The position numbers and the translations under genes are program-made. DNA of 64,000 nt from Chitinophagales bacterium (lineage in GTDB: Bacteria > Bacteroidota > Bacteroidia > Chitinophagales > CAIOSU01). The stretch is from NCBI GenBank assembly GCA_040877935.1, contig JBBDNB010000028.1:32859-96858 (forward strand), read 5' to 3'. How positions within the stretch are numbered: position 1 is the first letter of the stretch; each line of letters starts with the position of its first letter. The notes beneath the pieces were generated by a model. It was given only the letters and a program-made list of their open reading frames with translations, was not told the origin of the DNA and made no database searches. Below are positions 45,381 to 55,854 of this stretch, piece by piece.

Positions 45381-46580
45381 ATGAGTTTAAAAAACATAAA
45401 ACTCAAAAATTCAGAAGGACAGGAATTGTCTGCAAAACTGGAATTACCGGACAACCGCAAGGCACATAACTACGCTATTTTTGCGCATTGTTTTACATGC
45501 AATAAAAATTTTAAAGCAGTAAAGAATATTACCCAATCGCTGAACGAAAGCGGCTTTGGCGTATTGCTTTTTGATTTTACGGGACTGGGGCAAAGCGAAG
45601 GCGATTTTTCAGAAACCAATTTCACCTCCAATATTTCCGACCTGGAGTCTGCTGCAGAATTTTTAGAAAAAGAATATGAAGCACCAAGTTTATTGATTGG
45701 GCATTCTCTGGGTGGCACAGCAGTTATTTTTGCAGCGCATAAAATTGATTCAGTAAAAGCAGTTGCCACTGTTGCAGCTCCTTCCTCTCCTGCACATGTA
45801 AAAAACCTTTTGAAAGATGATATTGATAAAATCAGAAAAAAAGGCAAAACAGAAGTTAATATCGGAGGTCGTCCATTCAATATCTCAGAGCATTTTTTAG
45901 ATGATATTGATTCCAAAAATATGAAAAGCGTACTAAAAAAATTGCGCAAAGCATTGATTGTATTGCATTCACCGCAGGACAGTATTGTTGGAATTGAAAA
46001 TGCCCAGGAACTCTATGAAATGGCACACCACCCCAAAAGTTTTATCTCACTGGATGGCGCAGACCATCTTCTCAGCAATAAAAAAGATTCGAGCTATACC
46101 GGAAAGGTAATTGCAGGTTGGGCGGAGCGCTATTTGGAAATTCCAGAGCCTGAGACTTTTACCAGCAAACATCAGGTAGCCGTAAGTTTGGGCAATGAAG
46201 GTTTCACATCTAATATTATTGCAGGAAAACACCGCATGACGGCCGATGAGCCCGAGGATGTGGGCGGAAATGGTTTTGGTCCTTCGCCATACGATTTTGT
46301 ATCATCCGGACTAGGTGCCTGCACAGCCATGACTTTGCGCATGTATGCCAATAGAAAAAAATGGGATTTGCAAAAGGTCGTGGTGCACCTGGACCATAAA
46401 AAGGACTATCCCAAAGACGATTCTGAAAGCGAACAGAAGATTGATATCATTACCCGAAACATTGAAATCAAAGGTGATTTAGATGAGGCTCAAAGAAATA
46501 GATTGCTGGAAATAGCCATTAAATGCCCTGTGCACAGAACTTTGCAGAGTAAAACAGTGATTGAAAGTAAGTTACTTTGA
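45381..46580 (+). CDS. Alpha/beta hydrolase-OsmC fusion protein
   Basis: A 399-residue fusion. The N-terminal half is an alpha/beta hydrolase with nucleophile S109 in LLIGHSLGGTA. The C-terminal half (about residues 255-399) is an OsmC peroxidase domain with PYDFVSSGLGACTAMTLRMYA and CPVHRTL, giving the two reactive cysteines. This two-domain architecture is known in other bacteria. The substrate of the hydrolase part is unknown; the OsmC part likely reduces organic hydroperoxides. It starts 3 bp after the channel gene. Confidence 0.92.
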   Translation: MSLKNIKLKNSEGQELSAKLELPDNRKAHNYAIFAHCFTCNKNFKAVKNITQSLNESGFGVLLFDFTGLGQSEGDFSETNFTSNISDLESAAEFLEKEYEAPSLLIGHSLGGTAVIFAAHKIDSVKAVATVAAPSSPAHVKNLLKDDIDKIRKKGKTEVNIGGRPFNISEHFLDDIDSKNMKSVLKKLRKALIVLHSPQDSIVGIENAQELYEMAHHPKSFISLDGADHLLSNKKDSSYTGKVIAGWAERYLEIPEPETFTSKHQVAVSLGNEGFTSNIIAGKHRMTADEPEDVGGNGFGPSPYDFVSSGLGACTAMTLRMYANRKKWDLQKVVVHLDHKKDYPKDDSESEQKIDIITRNIEIKGDLDEAQRNRLLEIAIKCPVHRTLQSKTVIESKLL

Positions 46581-46642
46581 TTGGGATTATTAACCAGAGC
46601 TAGGAAATTATTTATTGCAAATCACCTTTTCAATAACTCACA

Positions 46643-46676
46643 AAAAAACCGCTTCACAAATAGCAAAGCGGTTTTT
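46643..46676. terminator. Bidirectional terminator
   Basis: AAAAACCGCTT pairs with AAGCGGTTTTT around a short loop, with A and T runs on either side, so it can terminate both the hydrolase-OsmC gene (plus) and the TPR gene (minus), which converge here. Confidence 0.85.
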
Positions 46677-46698
46677 ATAAAATTCAAAATTCAGTGGA

Positions 46699-47901
46699 TT
46701 ACTTTGCAGCATCCATTTTTTTCTTGAGTACTTTGTATTCTTCAGTATCATACATGCCCAGTTTCGCATAAATTTTCTTCAGGCTGTCCATGATTTTCAT
46801 ATCATCTGGCTGAATTTTATGTGCTTTTTCTAAATAAGGCAGTGCTTCGCTGTACAAATCATCAACCTGTTTGGTCATTTCTTTGTATTTTGCATCAGAG
46901 AGTTCATTCATTTTTTTATTGAGTTCTTCATGGACTTCTGCACCTTTGTTGATATAATAAGCTGCAAGGTTGTTATAGGCTTCATAGGACTCAGGATTCA
47001 CTTCAATGGCTTTTTCATAAGTTTCTTTGGCTTTTTCTGAATCGCCTATTTTGTCATAAGCCGTTCCCAGTACCAAATACAATGAAACATTTTCTGGATC
47101 GAGCTTAATTGCTTTTTGAAGCTTTTCAATAGACTCACCTTCTTTGCCCTCTGCAAGCATAATATTGAGTTCATCAATGATCAGCCCTACATTTTCGGGA
47201 TAACGTTCAGTGCCTTTGGCTAAAGTAGCTTTGGCCGCTTCCATATCTCCCTGGCTTTTATAAACAGTTGCCAAAGTAGAATAAATACCTGCATTGTTGT
47301 ATTCCATTTCAATCAGCTTATTGAGCAACTTGATTGCTTCATCTGTCTTATTACTTTGCACGGCACATAGCGCAGCATTGAAAATTGAGTTTTCATAGGT
47401 TTCAATGGCCTCAGGTTCGCCTTTCTCCTTATAGTAATTATAGATGTCCTCAACCTTAATAAATGCTTTGTAAGCTTTCTCAAAATCATTGACCTCATAT
47501 AGTGCAACACCCTTGTTATAAAGAATAATAGACATAGTACGCAACTGAACATCGGCTCCTTTTTCATCTCTAAACCTGCGGTCATCCAGCGTCAATGCTT
47601 TGATATAAGAGTCTGTAGCATCATATAGTGCGTTGGGATAATCCAATTGCGTTTTCTCATTTTCAGACAATGCCTGATTGATCAAGCCCCTGTAATACCA
47701 GGTTTTTCCATTTTCCCTGGTGTTTTCGTGCTGAGCTGCTTCATTAATATCTATATACGCTTCTCTCAATGCATCTATATCCTCTTTTTCTGACTGCATG
47801 TAAGTATTGAAATTGTTGTATGCAGTAAGGTATTTTCCACTTTGGGCAAAAGCAGCAGAGTATAATGTTGAAACAAAAATTAAAAGACTTAAGAATTTCA
47901 T
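46699..47901 (-). CDS. Exported tetratricopeptide repeat protein
   Basis: A 400-residue protein with a signal peptide (residues 1-19, ending AAFAQ) and TPR units, clearest at about 215-320 (NAGIYSTLATVYKSQGDMEAA, VSLYLVLGTAYDKIGDSEKA, PESYEAYNNLAAYYINKGAE). TPRs scaffold protein complexes; the partner is unknown. It lies directly downstream of gyrA, separated by 19 bp, so it may be co-transcribed with gyrase. Confidence 0.88.
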   Translation of the reverse strand: MKFLSLLIFVSTLYSAAFAQSGKYLTAYNNFNTYMQSEKEDIDALREAYIDINEAAQHENTRENGKTWYYRGLINQALSENEKTQLDYPNALYDATDSYIKALTLDDRRFRDEKGADVQLRTMSIILYNKGVALYEVNDFEKAYKAFIKVEDIYNYYKEKGEPEAIETYENSIFNAALCAVQSNKTDEAIKLLNKLIEMEYNNAGIYSTLATVYKSQGDMEAAKATLAKGTERYPENVGLIIDELNIMLAEGKEGESIEKLQKAIKLDPENVSLYLVLGTAYDKIGDSEKAKETYEKAIEVNPESYEAYNNLAAYYINKGAEVHEELNKKMNELSDAKYKEMTKQVDDLYSEALPYLEKAHKIQPDDMKIMDSLKKIYAKLGMYDTEEYKVLKKKMDAAK

Positions 47902-47920
47902 AGTATTTTTATTTAGTTAA

Positions 47921-50494
47921 TTAATCCTCAGATTCTGTATCCGAGTTTTCATCATTATCAGTATCGTTTTCTTCACCTGGATTTTCAGTATTTACATCAT
48001 CCTCATCCTCTAAAAGTTCCTCTTCTACAAATACTTCCATTTTAGTGAGAGAAGCAATCTCGTCATTGTCGTTCAGGCGAATAAGGCGCACACCCTGCGT
48101 TGCTCTTCCCATTACTCTAAGATCTGCTACACTCATCCTAATGCTCAATCCCGAACGGTTGATGATCATAATGTCATTTTCATCAGTTACATTCTTGATT
48201 GCGATCAGGCTGCCTGTTTTTTCAGAAACATTCATGGTTTTCACCCCTTTACCACCTCGTTTGGTAATGCGGTAAATTTCTGATCCATCCTCAGGGTCAT
48301 TGATATAGGTGCGTTTTCCATAGCCTTTTTCCGAAACCACCAATACCGTTTGATTGGTATCATCCGCTTCAACACAGATCATGCCAACCACTTCATCTTT
48401 ATCGTTTTCAAGTCGCACACCGCGCACTCCTGCTGCATTTCTGCCCATAGGCCGCACATTGCCTTCATGAAAGCGTATCACCTTACCTGACTTCTTGGCC
48501 ATCATAATCTCATTATTGCCATTGGTCAATTTGGCTTCTAAAAGGTAATCGCCCTCGCGAATGCTTACTGCTATAATACCATTGACCCGTGGCCTGCTGT
48601 AGGCGCGCAAAGTTGTTTTCTTAATAACTCCTTTGCGTGTACACAGCACCACAAAACGATTGTCGAGATAATCATCCACATCGTCCAGTGTATCTACATT
48701 TATAAATGCTTTTACTTTATCCTCTTTTGGAATACTTATCACATTTTGAATAGGTCGTCCTTTTGATGTTTTCGATCCTTCTGGGATATTATAAACCTTC
48801 AGCCAGAAGCAACGCCCCAGCTCAGTAAAGAAGAGCATATAGTTGTGCATACTTGCAGAGAAGATGTACTCGATAAAATCTTCATCTTTGGTTCTTCCGC
48901 CACGCGATCCTTTGCCGCCTCTGTTCTGAACCTTGTAATCAGCAGCCAATGTACGCTTGATATAGCCCTGATGGGAAATAGTCACAACGACATGGTCATT
49001 GGGAATCAGGTCTTCAATATTGATATCATCACCGCTGATCTCAATTTCACTTCTACGCGGATCTGCATATTTGCGTTTAACCTCAGCCATTTCTTCTTTG
49101 ATAATATCCATGCGCATCTCCTCATTGTCCAACACTTCTTTGAACCATGCAATGCGTTTTAACAGCTCGTCATAATCTGTTTTGAGTTTGTCTCTTTCCA
49201 GACCTGTTAATTTCTGCAATCTCATATCCAGAATGGCACGAGCCTGAATTTCTGATAACTCAAAAGTCTTCATTAATCCTGTGCGCGCTTCTTCTGTAGT
49301 TTGCGAGGCACGTATCAATTTAATAACCGCATCTAAATTGTCAATAGCGATAATTAAGCCTTCTAAAACGTGGGCTTTTTTCTCCGCTTCTGATAATTCA
49401 TATTGGGTTCTGCGCACCACCACTTCATGTCTGAATTCCACAAAATGATGGATCATATCTTTCAGGTTCAACAATTGCGGACGACCATTGACCAGCGCAA
49501 TATTATTGACTCCATAAGAGGTCTGTAGCGGAGTGAGTTTGTAGAGTGTATTCAAAACCACATGAGCATTGGCATCGCGCTTCAACTCAAAAACAATTCG
49601 CATCCCGTTCCTGTCACTTTCATCCCTGATATCGGAAATACCGTCAATTTTCTTTTCATTGACCAAATCTGCTGCTTTCACAATCAGATTGGCTTTATTG
49701 ACCTGATATGGGATTTCAGTTACAATAATGCGTTCGTGATTTTGAAAATCTTCAAATTCTGCTTTTCCTCTTACTACCACTCTCCCACGGCCAGTTTCAA
49801 ATGCTTGTTTTACGCCATCATATCCGTAAATGGTACCTCCTGTTGGAAAATCAGGAGCCTTGACGTGTTGGGCGAGTTCTTCGATTGTAATGTCCCGGTT
49901 ATCAATATAGGCAACTATACCATCTATTACTTCACCCAAATTGTGCGGCATAATATTGGTAGCCATACCTACTGCAATACCAGAAGCACCATTGACCAGC
50001 AAGCCGGGGATTTTGGAAGGCAGAACAGTTGGTTCTTTTAAAGTATCGTCAAAATTCAGGGCAAAATCTACGGTATCCTTATCCAGATCGGCCAGGATAT
50101 CTTCTGCAATTTTTTCTTGACGCGCCTCTGTATAACGCATTGCTGCGGGGCTATCACCATCTACCGAACCAAAGTTACCCTGTCCGTCAACCAGTGGATA
50201 GCGCAAAGACCAGTCCTGTGCCATTCGCACCATTGTATCGTAAACAGAAGAGTCGCCATGTGGGTGGTATTTACCCAGCACCTCTCCTACTATACGCGCT
50301 GATTTTTTATGGGGTTTGTTATTGGTAAGTCCCAAATCGTGCATTCCGTAGAGTACACGCCTGTGCACGGGTTTGAAACCATCTCGCACATCCGGTATTG
50401 CCCGGGACACAATCACCGACATTGAATAATCAATGTAGGCGGTTTTCATTTCTTCCTCTATATTAATAGGGATTATATTTTCTCCTTCGGCCAT
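47921..50494 (-). CDS. gyrA: DNA gyrase subunit A
   Basis: An 857-residue type II topoisomerase subunit. The active-site Tyr is Y121 in AAMRYTEAR. The quinolone-resistance region reads [15 protein letters not shown] with Ser and Asp (residues 82 and 86) in the drug-sensitive state. Beta-pinwheel repeats occupy the C-terminal third, and an acidic tail closes the protein. GyrB is not in the window. Confidence 0.96.
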   Translation of the reverse strand: MAEGENIIPINIEEEMKTAYIDYSMSVIVSRAIPDVRDGFKPVHRRVLYGMHDLGLTNNKPHKKSARIVGEVLGKYHPHGDSSVYDTMVRMAQDWSLRYPLVDGQGNFGSVDGDSPAAMRYTEARQEKIAEDILADLDKDTVDFALNFDDTLKEPTVLPSKIPGLLVNGASGIAVGMATNIMPHNLGEVIDGIVAYIDNRDITIEELAQHVKAPDFPTGGTIYGYDGVKQAFETGRGRVVVRGKAEFEDFQNHERIIVTEIPYQVNKANLIVKAADLVNEKKIDGISDIRDESDRNGMRIVFELKRDANAHVVLNTLYKLTPLQTSYGVNNIALVNGRPQLLNLKDMIHHFVEFRHEVVVRRTQYELSEAEKKAHVLEGLIIAIDNLDAVIKLIRASQTTEEARTGLMKTFELSEIQARAILDMRLQKLTGLERDKLKTDYDELLKRIAWFKEVLDNEEMRMDIIKEEMAEVKRKYADPRRSEIEISGDDINIEDLIPNDHVVVTISHQGYIKRTLAADYKVQNRGGKGSRGGRTKDEDFIEYIFSASMHNYMLFFTELGRCFWLKVYNIPEGSKTSKGRPIQNVISIPKEDKVKAFINVDTLDDVDDYLDNRFVVLCTRKGVIKKTTLRAYSRPRVNGIIAVSIREGDYLLEAKLTNGNNEIMMAKKSGKVIRFHEGNVRPMGRNAAGVRGVRLENDKDEVVGMICVEADDTNQTVLVVSEKGYGKRTYINDPEDGSEIYRITKRGGKGVKTMNVSEKTGSLIAIKNVTDENDIMIINRSGLSIRMSVADLRVMGRATQGVRLIRLNDNDEIASLTKMEVFVEEELLEDEDDVNTENPGEENDTDNDENSDTESED

Positions 50495-50657
50495 ATTGTA
50501 TGGTATTGTTTTTTATAATTTTTTTACGACCCGTAAATTTACGCTTTTCCTGCTTATAGTCCCTGTATCGTTTGTTTAGTTTTCCACATTACGGGGCAGT
50601 TAAGCACTGCAACTTTTTAGTTCTTAGTTTTGTAAATTAGAAGAGTCAATCTACATT

Positions 50658-51626
50658 ATGCAAGTCACAGATTATTTAAGCAAGGAAGAAATCAATGAGT
50701 TGTTGCAAAAGTCTGACTGGAAGGGCTTTGTGGAGCTGGCTACGACTTGGGGCTGGATTGCTTTTGCACTTGCTTTACCCGCTTTGTGGCTGAATCCTTT
50801 CACGGTAATCGTCAGTCTTTTTATCCTTGGAGGCAAGCAATTGGGCTGTGCCATTATTATGCACGATACTTCGCATTATGCTTTTTTCAATTCCAGGAAA
50901 CTGAACAGTTTTTTTGGCAATTGGCTGGGCGGCTACCCGATTTTTCAAAATGTGGAAGATTATCGCCCTTATCATTTTAAGCATCACCGGAATACCGGCA
51001 CAAATGATGATCCTGATTTGAATTTAACAACTGGCTATCCCACAAGCAAGGTCAGCATGTTGCGGAAATTCAGCCGCGATCTGGCAGGAGTCACGGGATT
51101 TAAAACCTTTTATGGAGTGCTTTTGATGCATTTCGGCTATTTGAAATACAACCTTGGCGGACTGGTGGAAAAGATCAAAGCCAAAAACCGCAATTGGAAA
51201 TCCATGCTGAACCGCGCCTATGTGAAATTACGCGGCCCTGTTGTTTTTCACCTCCTGTTTTTCACATTGCTCTATGCCATTGGCTTTTGGTGGCTGTACC
51301 TGCTGTGGTGGGGTGCTTTTTTCACCACTTATAATTTTTCCTTGCGCGTGCGCTCCATTGCCGAGCACAGTGTTGTACCCAATCAGCTGGATCCTCAAAA
51401 AAATACCCGTACGACTTATGCCAACTTTATCGAACGCATTTTGTTTGCCCCGCATCATGTAAACTACCATGCAGAGCATCACCTGCTGATGGCTGCTCCT
51501 TCCTACAATTACCCCAAAATGCATGAGGTATTACTTAAGAAAGGGTTTTACAATGAAGGTTTGCTTGAGCCGAATTACAGGAGAATTGTTAAACTGGCTG
51601 TTAGTGGAAGTAATCCCGGCACTTAA
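50658..51626 (+). CDS. Fatty acid desaturase family membrane protein
   Basis: A 322-residue membrane di-iron desaturase or hydroxylase. The three histidine boxes are HDTSH (69-73), HFKHH (106-110) and HHVNYHAEHH (266-275), with several hydrophobic segments between. The substrate could be a fatty acyl chain, sphingolipid or carotenoid; nothing nearby decides it. It overlaps by 4 bp the end of the SRPBCC gene on the other strand. Confidence 0.88.
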   Translation: MQVTDYLSKEEINELLQKSDWKGFVELATTWGWIAFALALPALWLNPFTVIVSLFILGGKQLGCAIIMHDTSHYAFFNSRKLNSFFGNWLGGYPIFQNVEDYRPYHFKHHRNTGTNDDPDLNLTTGYPTSKVSMLRKFSRDLAGVTGFKTFYGVLLMHFGYLKYNLGGLVEKIKAKNRNWKSMLNRAYVKLRGPVVFHLLFFTLLYAIGFWWLYLLWWGAFFTTYNFSLRVRSIAEHSVVPNQLDPQKNTRTTYANFIERILFAPHHVNYHAEHHLLMAAPSYNYPKMHEVLLKKGFYNEGLLEPNYRRIVKLAVSGSNPGT

Positions 51627-52060
51627 ACATTCACCTTCTCACACTCCCCTTTCAATGCCTCGTTCATCAATTCGAAGCCTTTTTTGGTGTCTTTCAAAAT
51701 GCCGCCCATTAGTGGCACCAGGAAACCGCTGAAATTTTCACCGTGTACAAAGCGGGTTTGCTTTTCGCCTTGCTTTTCGAGCAGAAAATAGTGCTCTCCA
51801 TCAAAAATTCCTTTGATGCCCAGCTTTCCTTTCCATCGGAATTCTTTGTTGGGCTCAAATTCTAAAACCACTGGTTTGAATGTCATTCCTTTTCCACCGG
51901 GTGCTTGCAGGAATACCGTCAGTTTTTCGCCTACTGCTTTTTCTCCCTTTATGGACTTTATCAAAGGATTCCAGGAGGGATGTTTTTCAAAATCAGTCAG
52001 TACCTGCCAGACTTTTTCAGGTTCGGCATTGATAAGGATTTCGGTTTGTATGTTTTTCAT
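51623..52060 (-). CDS. SRPBCC domain protein
   Basis: A 145-residue START-like/SRPBCC fold protein: ILINAEPEKVWQVLTDFEKHPSWNPLIKS at the start and the long C-terminal helix. Such domains bind small hydrophobic ligands; the ligand here is not evident. Convergent 4-bp overlap with the desaturase gene. Confidence 0.85.
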   Translation of the reverse strand: MKNIQTEILINAEPEKVWQVLTDFEKHPSWNPLIKSIKGEKAVGEKLTVFLQAPGGKGMTFKPVVLEFEPNKEFRWKGKLGIKGIFDGEHYFLLEKQGEKQTRFVHGENFSGFLVPLMGGILKDTKKGFELMNEALKGECEKVNV

Positions 52061-52150
52061 GGGTTGATATTAATTTCTTTTGAAAATAGGTAAAATTTTC
52101 TTTCTGGCACTTTAATATTATGGCTAAGCTCTAAATACGTGCCGGATTGG

Positions 52151-52513
52151 CTACTCCACCCCACAAAGCTCCCTTGCTTCTTCCAGTATTTTTCGGTGTC
52201 TTTTTTCACTGATTCCTATTTCGTTCAGCAGTTCTGGTTTTAAGTGCAATTCGGCACTCAAGACCAAATCCTTTTCAAGCAATTTGTTTTTCTCGTGCTT
52301 GTTCAATGTGGTAAGACAGGTAATGGGATGCAGGCCTGAAATATTGATCATGTCTTTGAGGCTACCCTGCTTTGGGTAATCCCAACCGATCAGTTTTAGT
52401 CCCGCACAATTGCCGTATTGCAAGGCATCATCCGTAAATCGGGTATTGTTTACCAACCAACCCTGGTGAAATTTTTCCTGATGCCCTTCTTCTTTTAGCC
52501 ATTCCTTTTCAAT
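52151..52513 (-). pseudogene. 3' fragment of an ATP-cone/Mrr-like nuclease gene
   Basis: Only the C-terminal 121 or so codons of a nuclease gene remain. Bases 52155-52465 match 55016-55326 (the intact gene) at 310 of 311 positions, but the next about 48 bp (52466-52513) are only distantly similar (encoding EKEWLKEEGHQEKFHQGW), then similarity stops. The upstream part is lost: residue of the FG-GAP fragment follows at about 52530. A shorter ORF could be translated from an internal Met but would lack the catalytic half. Confidence 0.85.
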
Positions 52514-52529
52514 GGCAGCAGTGTTAATA

Positions 52530-52790
52530 TCCAGTATAGATTGAGGTATCTAAGCTGGAAAAAGAAACCTGTATCATCAGCTTCATCCCTGAAAGTACCA
52601 TCACCATTATTAAAGTAAACAACCTCGGGGCAAGCCTCGGAGCACCCGCCTGCTTAGTCGGGCAGGTTTAAATCTCGATTATCGAGTAAAATTTATTCGC
52701 GTTGTTTTCCACTGTCAGGTAAAGGTCAATCCACTCTTCATTGTCATAATCAAAAATACCATCCTACGTGGGATAAATCAGGGAAACCAA
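52530..52790 (-). pseudogene. FG-GAP/ASPIC-type protein gene fragment
   Basis: Two in-frame pieces of an FG-GAP repeat protein, FDYDNEEWIDLYLTVENNANK and VYFNNGDGTFRDEADDTG, are separated by a repeat element (52623-52692). An in-frame stop lies before the first piece. It is a decayed paralogue of the intact gene at 52910. Boundaries are approximate. Confidence 0.75.
52623..52692. repeat. Interspersed palindromic repeat, copy B
   Basis: A 70-bp element that begins CCTCGGGGCAAGCC and ends with AAATCTCGATTATCGAGT plus AAAAT. Its last 58 bp (52635-52692) match copy A at 7188-7245 with two differences. It sits inside the FG-GAP gene fragment, with coding remnants on both sides, so it was inserted there. 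Confidence 0.88.
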
Positions 52791-52909
52791 AACAGCATTA
52801 TGAACGATACTGACAGAATCGCTTACATAGGTTTAAGCCGACTATATGTAAGATATTGAAGAATACAGAGAAAACAAGTACAGCAATATAGGGCTTGATC
52901 AAGTCAATT

Positions 52910-54805
52910 TTAATCCACCAAAGACAATACCTTTACCACGTGACTTTGGTCGTATTCTATTTTTAAATAATAAATACCGGCTGCCAGATGATTGGGCAAG
53001 GATAATTTCTCTGTCGTCCCTGAATTTAACTCTTTTTTCCTAAAAAAGACCTTGAGAGTTCGCCCATAAACATCAAGTAATTTCATAGTAATCTCTTCAT
53101 GCGGCCTCATTGACATATATTTTACCATTATCATGTCAGTATTAGTAGGATTAGGGTAAACAACAAAACTTTCTTTTAAAGTATCTTGATAATCGGCAGA
53201 TGAAATTTGCGAATAACTACTCTCTTGAACAATATTTATATGCTGATTCGTAGCTACATCATAATATTCATCTATCACCATGCCTCCAGGCCAAATAACT
53301 CTGAGTGTATCGATATCAGTTATTTCAGATAGACCAAAATGAACTATACTGCTATGGTGTGAATTAAAACTTGAACCACCATCGACTTCCCGAATCAGTT
53401 TCCTGTTGTTAAAAATAACCTCTACCCGCGAACCATATCCATTCCTATTAGATAAAGTGCCTTCCAATGAAACCTTTAACCAATTTCCATCGCTAAATTT
53501 GTTTTCATAAATCATTGTATGACGCTGTCCGTTGGGCACATCAGTTATCCCCACAAGCAAGTCCATGTCTCCATCGTTGTCATAGTCTCCGCTTGCAAAT
53601 GCCCTTGAAGTATATGGATCACCAAGTCCAACATCCGTAGAAATATCCTTAAAAGTACCATCACCATTGTTAAGGAATAATTTATTACTATCAAGCGTTG
53701 GATAGCCTTGTCCCCACCAAGTAATACTCCCATTGGCCACAAAGAGGTCTAAATAAGTGTCATGGTTATAGTCAAAGAATCCACAGCCCCAACCAAATCC
53801 ATCTGTAGTGCCGTTATAACCTAAGTAACCAACTGTATCATTTTCTAAACCTGCGTTCAGCAGTTGATTGGAAAAGCTGTCATTATCATTTCTAAGCAAT
53901 AAGTCATTACCAACATCCGATATATAGTAATCAAGATCACCATCTTCATCATAATCTCCACGTGCCGTTCCCATACCATCAATACCATAGTCAAATGCAC
54001 TGGCTTGGCTAACATCTATAAATTGATCATTAGGGTAATCATTTTCGAAAAGACGATTCTCGGAATTCCCATTCAAATATCCGAAATCATTGGCGATTAG
54101 AAGGTCTAAATCATAGTCATTATCGTAATCCGTGAATAACACACCTAAAGAACAACCTCCTTCTACATCAACCCCAAGAGCTTTTGAACTTTCAGTAAAT
54201 GTCAAATCTCCGTTGTTGATATAAAAATAGTTCTGAATTGTTGGGAATGTATCTGATGTATCAAATGGGAAGTAGATATCTACACACCAGTTTACTACAT
54301 ACAAATCCAGAAGTCCATCTAAATTATAATCACCAAAAGCTGCTGAGGAGCTATTTCCTCCTCCACTCACTCCAGCATCCATTGAAATATCAGTGAAAGT
54401 TCCATCTCCATTATTATACAACAGAAAATTCTGATCTGAACTTACAGTAGTGATAAAAAGGTCATTGTAACCGTCATTATCTATGTCACCAGAAACGACT
54501 CCCATGGTGTTGCTAGCACTGAGCACATCAACACCAGCAGAAATTGTAACATCAGTAAAAGTTCCATCCCCATTGTTTTTGTACAACGCATCTGGATTTG
54601 CCCCGCCTGTTAAATATAAATCAAGATTATGATCATTGTTAAAATCAAACCAAGCCGCTCCGCCCTGTGGGGTGTAAATAGAGTCTGAAAAAACGGCAAC
54701 ATGTTGAACCCCGAGTTGAGCAGATACTTCCGGGAAATATGCTTGTCCGAAAGCATTTGTACTAAGAAAAATACTAGCGAGTAATATATAAATGTTTTTT
54801 TTCAT
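52910..54805 (-). CDS. FG-GAP/ASPIC (CRTAC1-like) T9SS-exported protein
   Basis: A 631-residue secreted protein: signal peptide (residues 1-20), seven or so FG-GAP repeats (pattern FDFNNDHNLDLYLTGG...LYKNNGDGTFTDVT, the calcium-binding DxDxDG-like loops DYDNDYDLDLLIAND, DYDEDGDLDYY), a UnbV/ASPIC domain (NGYGSRVEVIFNNRKLIREV...RVIWPGG) and a T9SS type A tail (VVYPNPTNTDMIMVKY). Probably a calcium-binding beta-propeller adhesin. A decayed paralogue lies just downstream. Confidence 0.92.
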   Translation of the reverse strand: MKKNIYILLASIFLSTNAFGQAYFPEVSAQLGVQHVAVFSDSIYTPQGGAAWFDFNNDHNLDLYLTGGANPDALYKNNGDGTFTDVTISAGVDVLSASNTMGVVSGDIDNDGYNDLFITTVSSDQNFLLYNNGDGTFTDISMDAGVSGGGNSSSAAFGDYNLDGLLDLYVVNWCVDIYFPFDTSDTFPTIQNYFYINNGDLTFTESSKALGVDVEGGCSLGVLFTDYDNDYDLDLLIANDFGYLNGNSENRLFENDYPNDQFIDVSQASAFDYGIDGMGTARGDYDEDGDLDYYISDVGNDLLLRNDNDSFSNQLLNAGLENDTVGYLGYNGTTDGFGWGCGFFDYNHDTYLDLFVANGSITWWGQGYPTLDSNKLFLNNGDGTFKDISTDVGLGDPYTSRAFASGDYDNDGDMDLLVGITDVPNGQRHTMIYENKFSDGNWLKVSLEGTLSNRNGYGSRVEVIFNNRKLIREVDGGSSFNSHHSSIVHFGLSEITDIDTLRVIWPGGMVIDEYYDVATNQHINIVQESSYSQISSADYQDTLKESFVVYPNPTNTDMIMVKYMSMRPHEEITMKLLDVYGRTLKVFFRKKELNSGTTEKLSLPNHLAAGIYYLKIEYDQSHVVKVLSLVD

Positions 54806-55011
54806 GACATTGATGTTTTAAATGCTAATTCAACTAATGTAGCAATTAATTATACAAAAATCAAAATGTTGGGCAGCTTTTTTATCTAATCAGGATTTCA
54901 CTTAACTCAATGAAATTGAATGCGTTCCAGATGGAAGTGCTTTAATGTACTTACAAATTCTTAATCACACACAATCCCAATATAATTTTATTTCTAAATA
55001 CTACTTCTCTG

Positions 55012-55854
55012 TTAATCCACCCCACAAAGCTCCCTCGCTTCTTCCAGTATTTTTCGGTGTCTTTTTTCACTGATTCCTATTTCGTTCAGCAGTTCTGGTT
55101 TTAAGTGCAATTCGGCACTCAAGACCAAATCCTTTTCAAGCAATTTGTTTTTCTCGTGCTTGTTCAATGTGGTAAGACAGGTAATGGGATGCAGGCCTGA
55201 AATATTGATCATGTCTTTGAGGCTACCCTGCTTTGGGTAATCCCAACCGATCAGTTTTAGTCCCGCACAATTGCCGTATTGCAAGGCATCATCCGTAAAT
55301 CGGGTATTGTTTACCAACCAACCCTGATGGAACTTGCCCCGGTGGGCTTCCTGCTTGAGCCATTCTTTTTCAATGTCCTTAAACCTCGATTGGATATAAA
55401 GCGGAATTTTCACATCGCAATTGCGCCCCTGTGTATTGTGAAATTTGCATTCAATCATAAATTGCTGATCGTCTTTTTTGGCCAGCACATCTACCTCGTG
55501 CGCTACGCAATGTCCCTGTACAATCATGCCCACTTCCGTCTCGTAGCCCTGCTTGCGGAGAATTCCCCCTACAAACCTTTCAAATGGATAACCGCTTGGC
55601 CCCAGTTCCATAATGGCCTTTTTCAACTTATAGCGGGCTGCCGTAGGGCGTGAGCTTTTCCTGAGCAGCGCAAAAGCTTTTTTATAGATTTCCTTGGTTC
55701 CAATACCATCGTAAAGCAAGCCGTTTATTTCATTGATGACCTGCTGAATCACTTCTGCACTCGCTCCTGATTTTTCCAACGAATGCCTGAGCCTGTCCTC
55801 CTCAAAGTCAGCATTCTCGCCCGACATTTTTACGACTTGTATTTTTTTGCCCAT
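55012..55854 (-). CDS. ATP-cone domain PD-(D/E)XK restriction-like endonuclease
   Basis: A 280-residue protein with an N-terminal ATP-cone (residues 1-88), the nucleotide-binding fold of ribonucleotide reductases, fused to a PD-(D/E)XK nuclease: E92 in FERFVGGIL, D122 in HEVDVLAKK, and E135-x-K137 in FMIECKFHN. The C-terminal LNEIGISEKRHRKILEEAREL resembles a helix-hairpin-helix DNA-binding segment. Mrr-like restriction nucleases have similar cores. The 3' half is duplicated at 52151. It may act in defence against foreign DNA. Confidence 0.85.
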   Translation of the reverse strand: MGKKIQVVKMSGENADFEEDRLRHSLEKSGASAEVIQQVINEINGLLYDGIGTKEIYKKAFALLRKSSRPTAARYKLKKAIMELGPSGYPFERFVGGILRKQGYETEVGMIVQGHCVAHEVDVLAKKDDQQFMIECKFHNTQGRNCDVKIPLYIQSRFKDIEKEWLKQEAHRGKFHQGWLVNNTRFTDDALQYGNCAGLKLIGWDYPKQGSLKDMINISGLHPITCLTTLNKHEKNKLLEKDLVLSAELHLKPELLNEIGISEKRHRKILEEARELCGVD

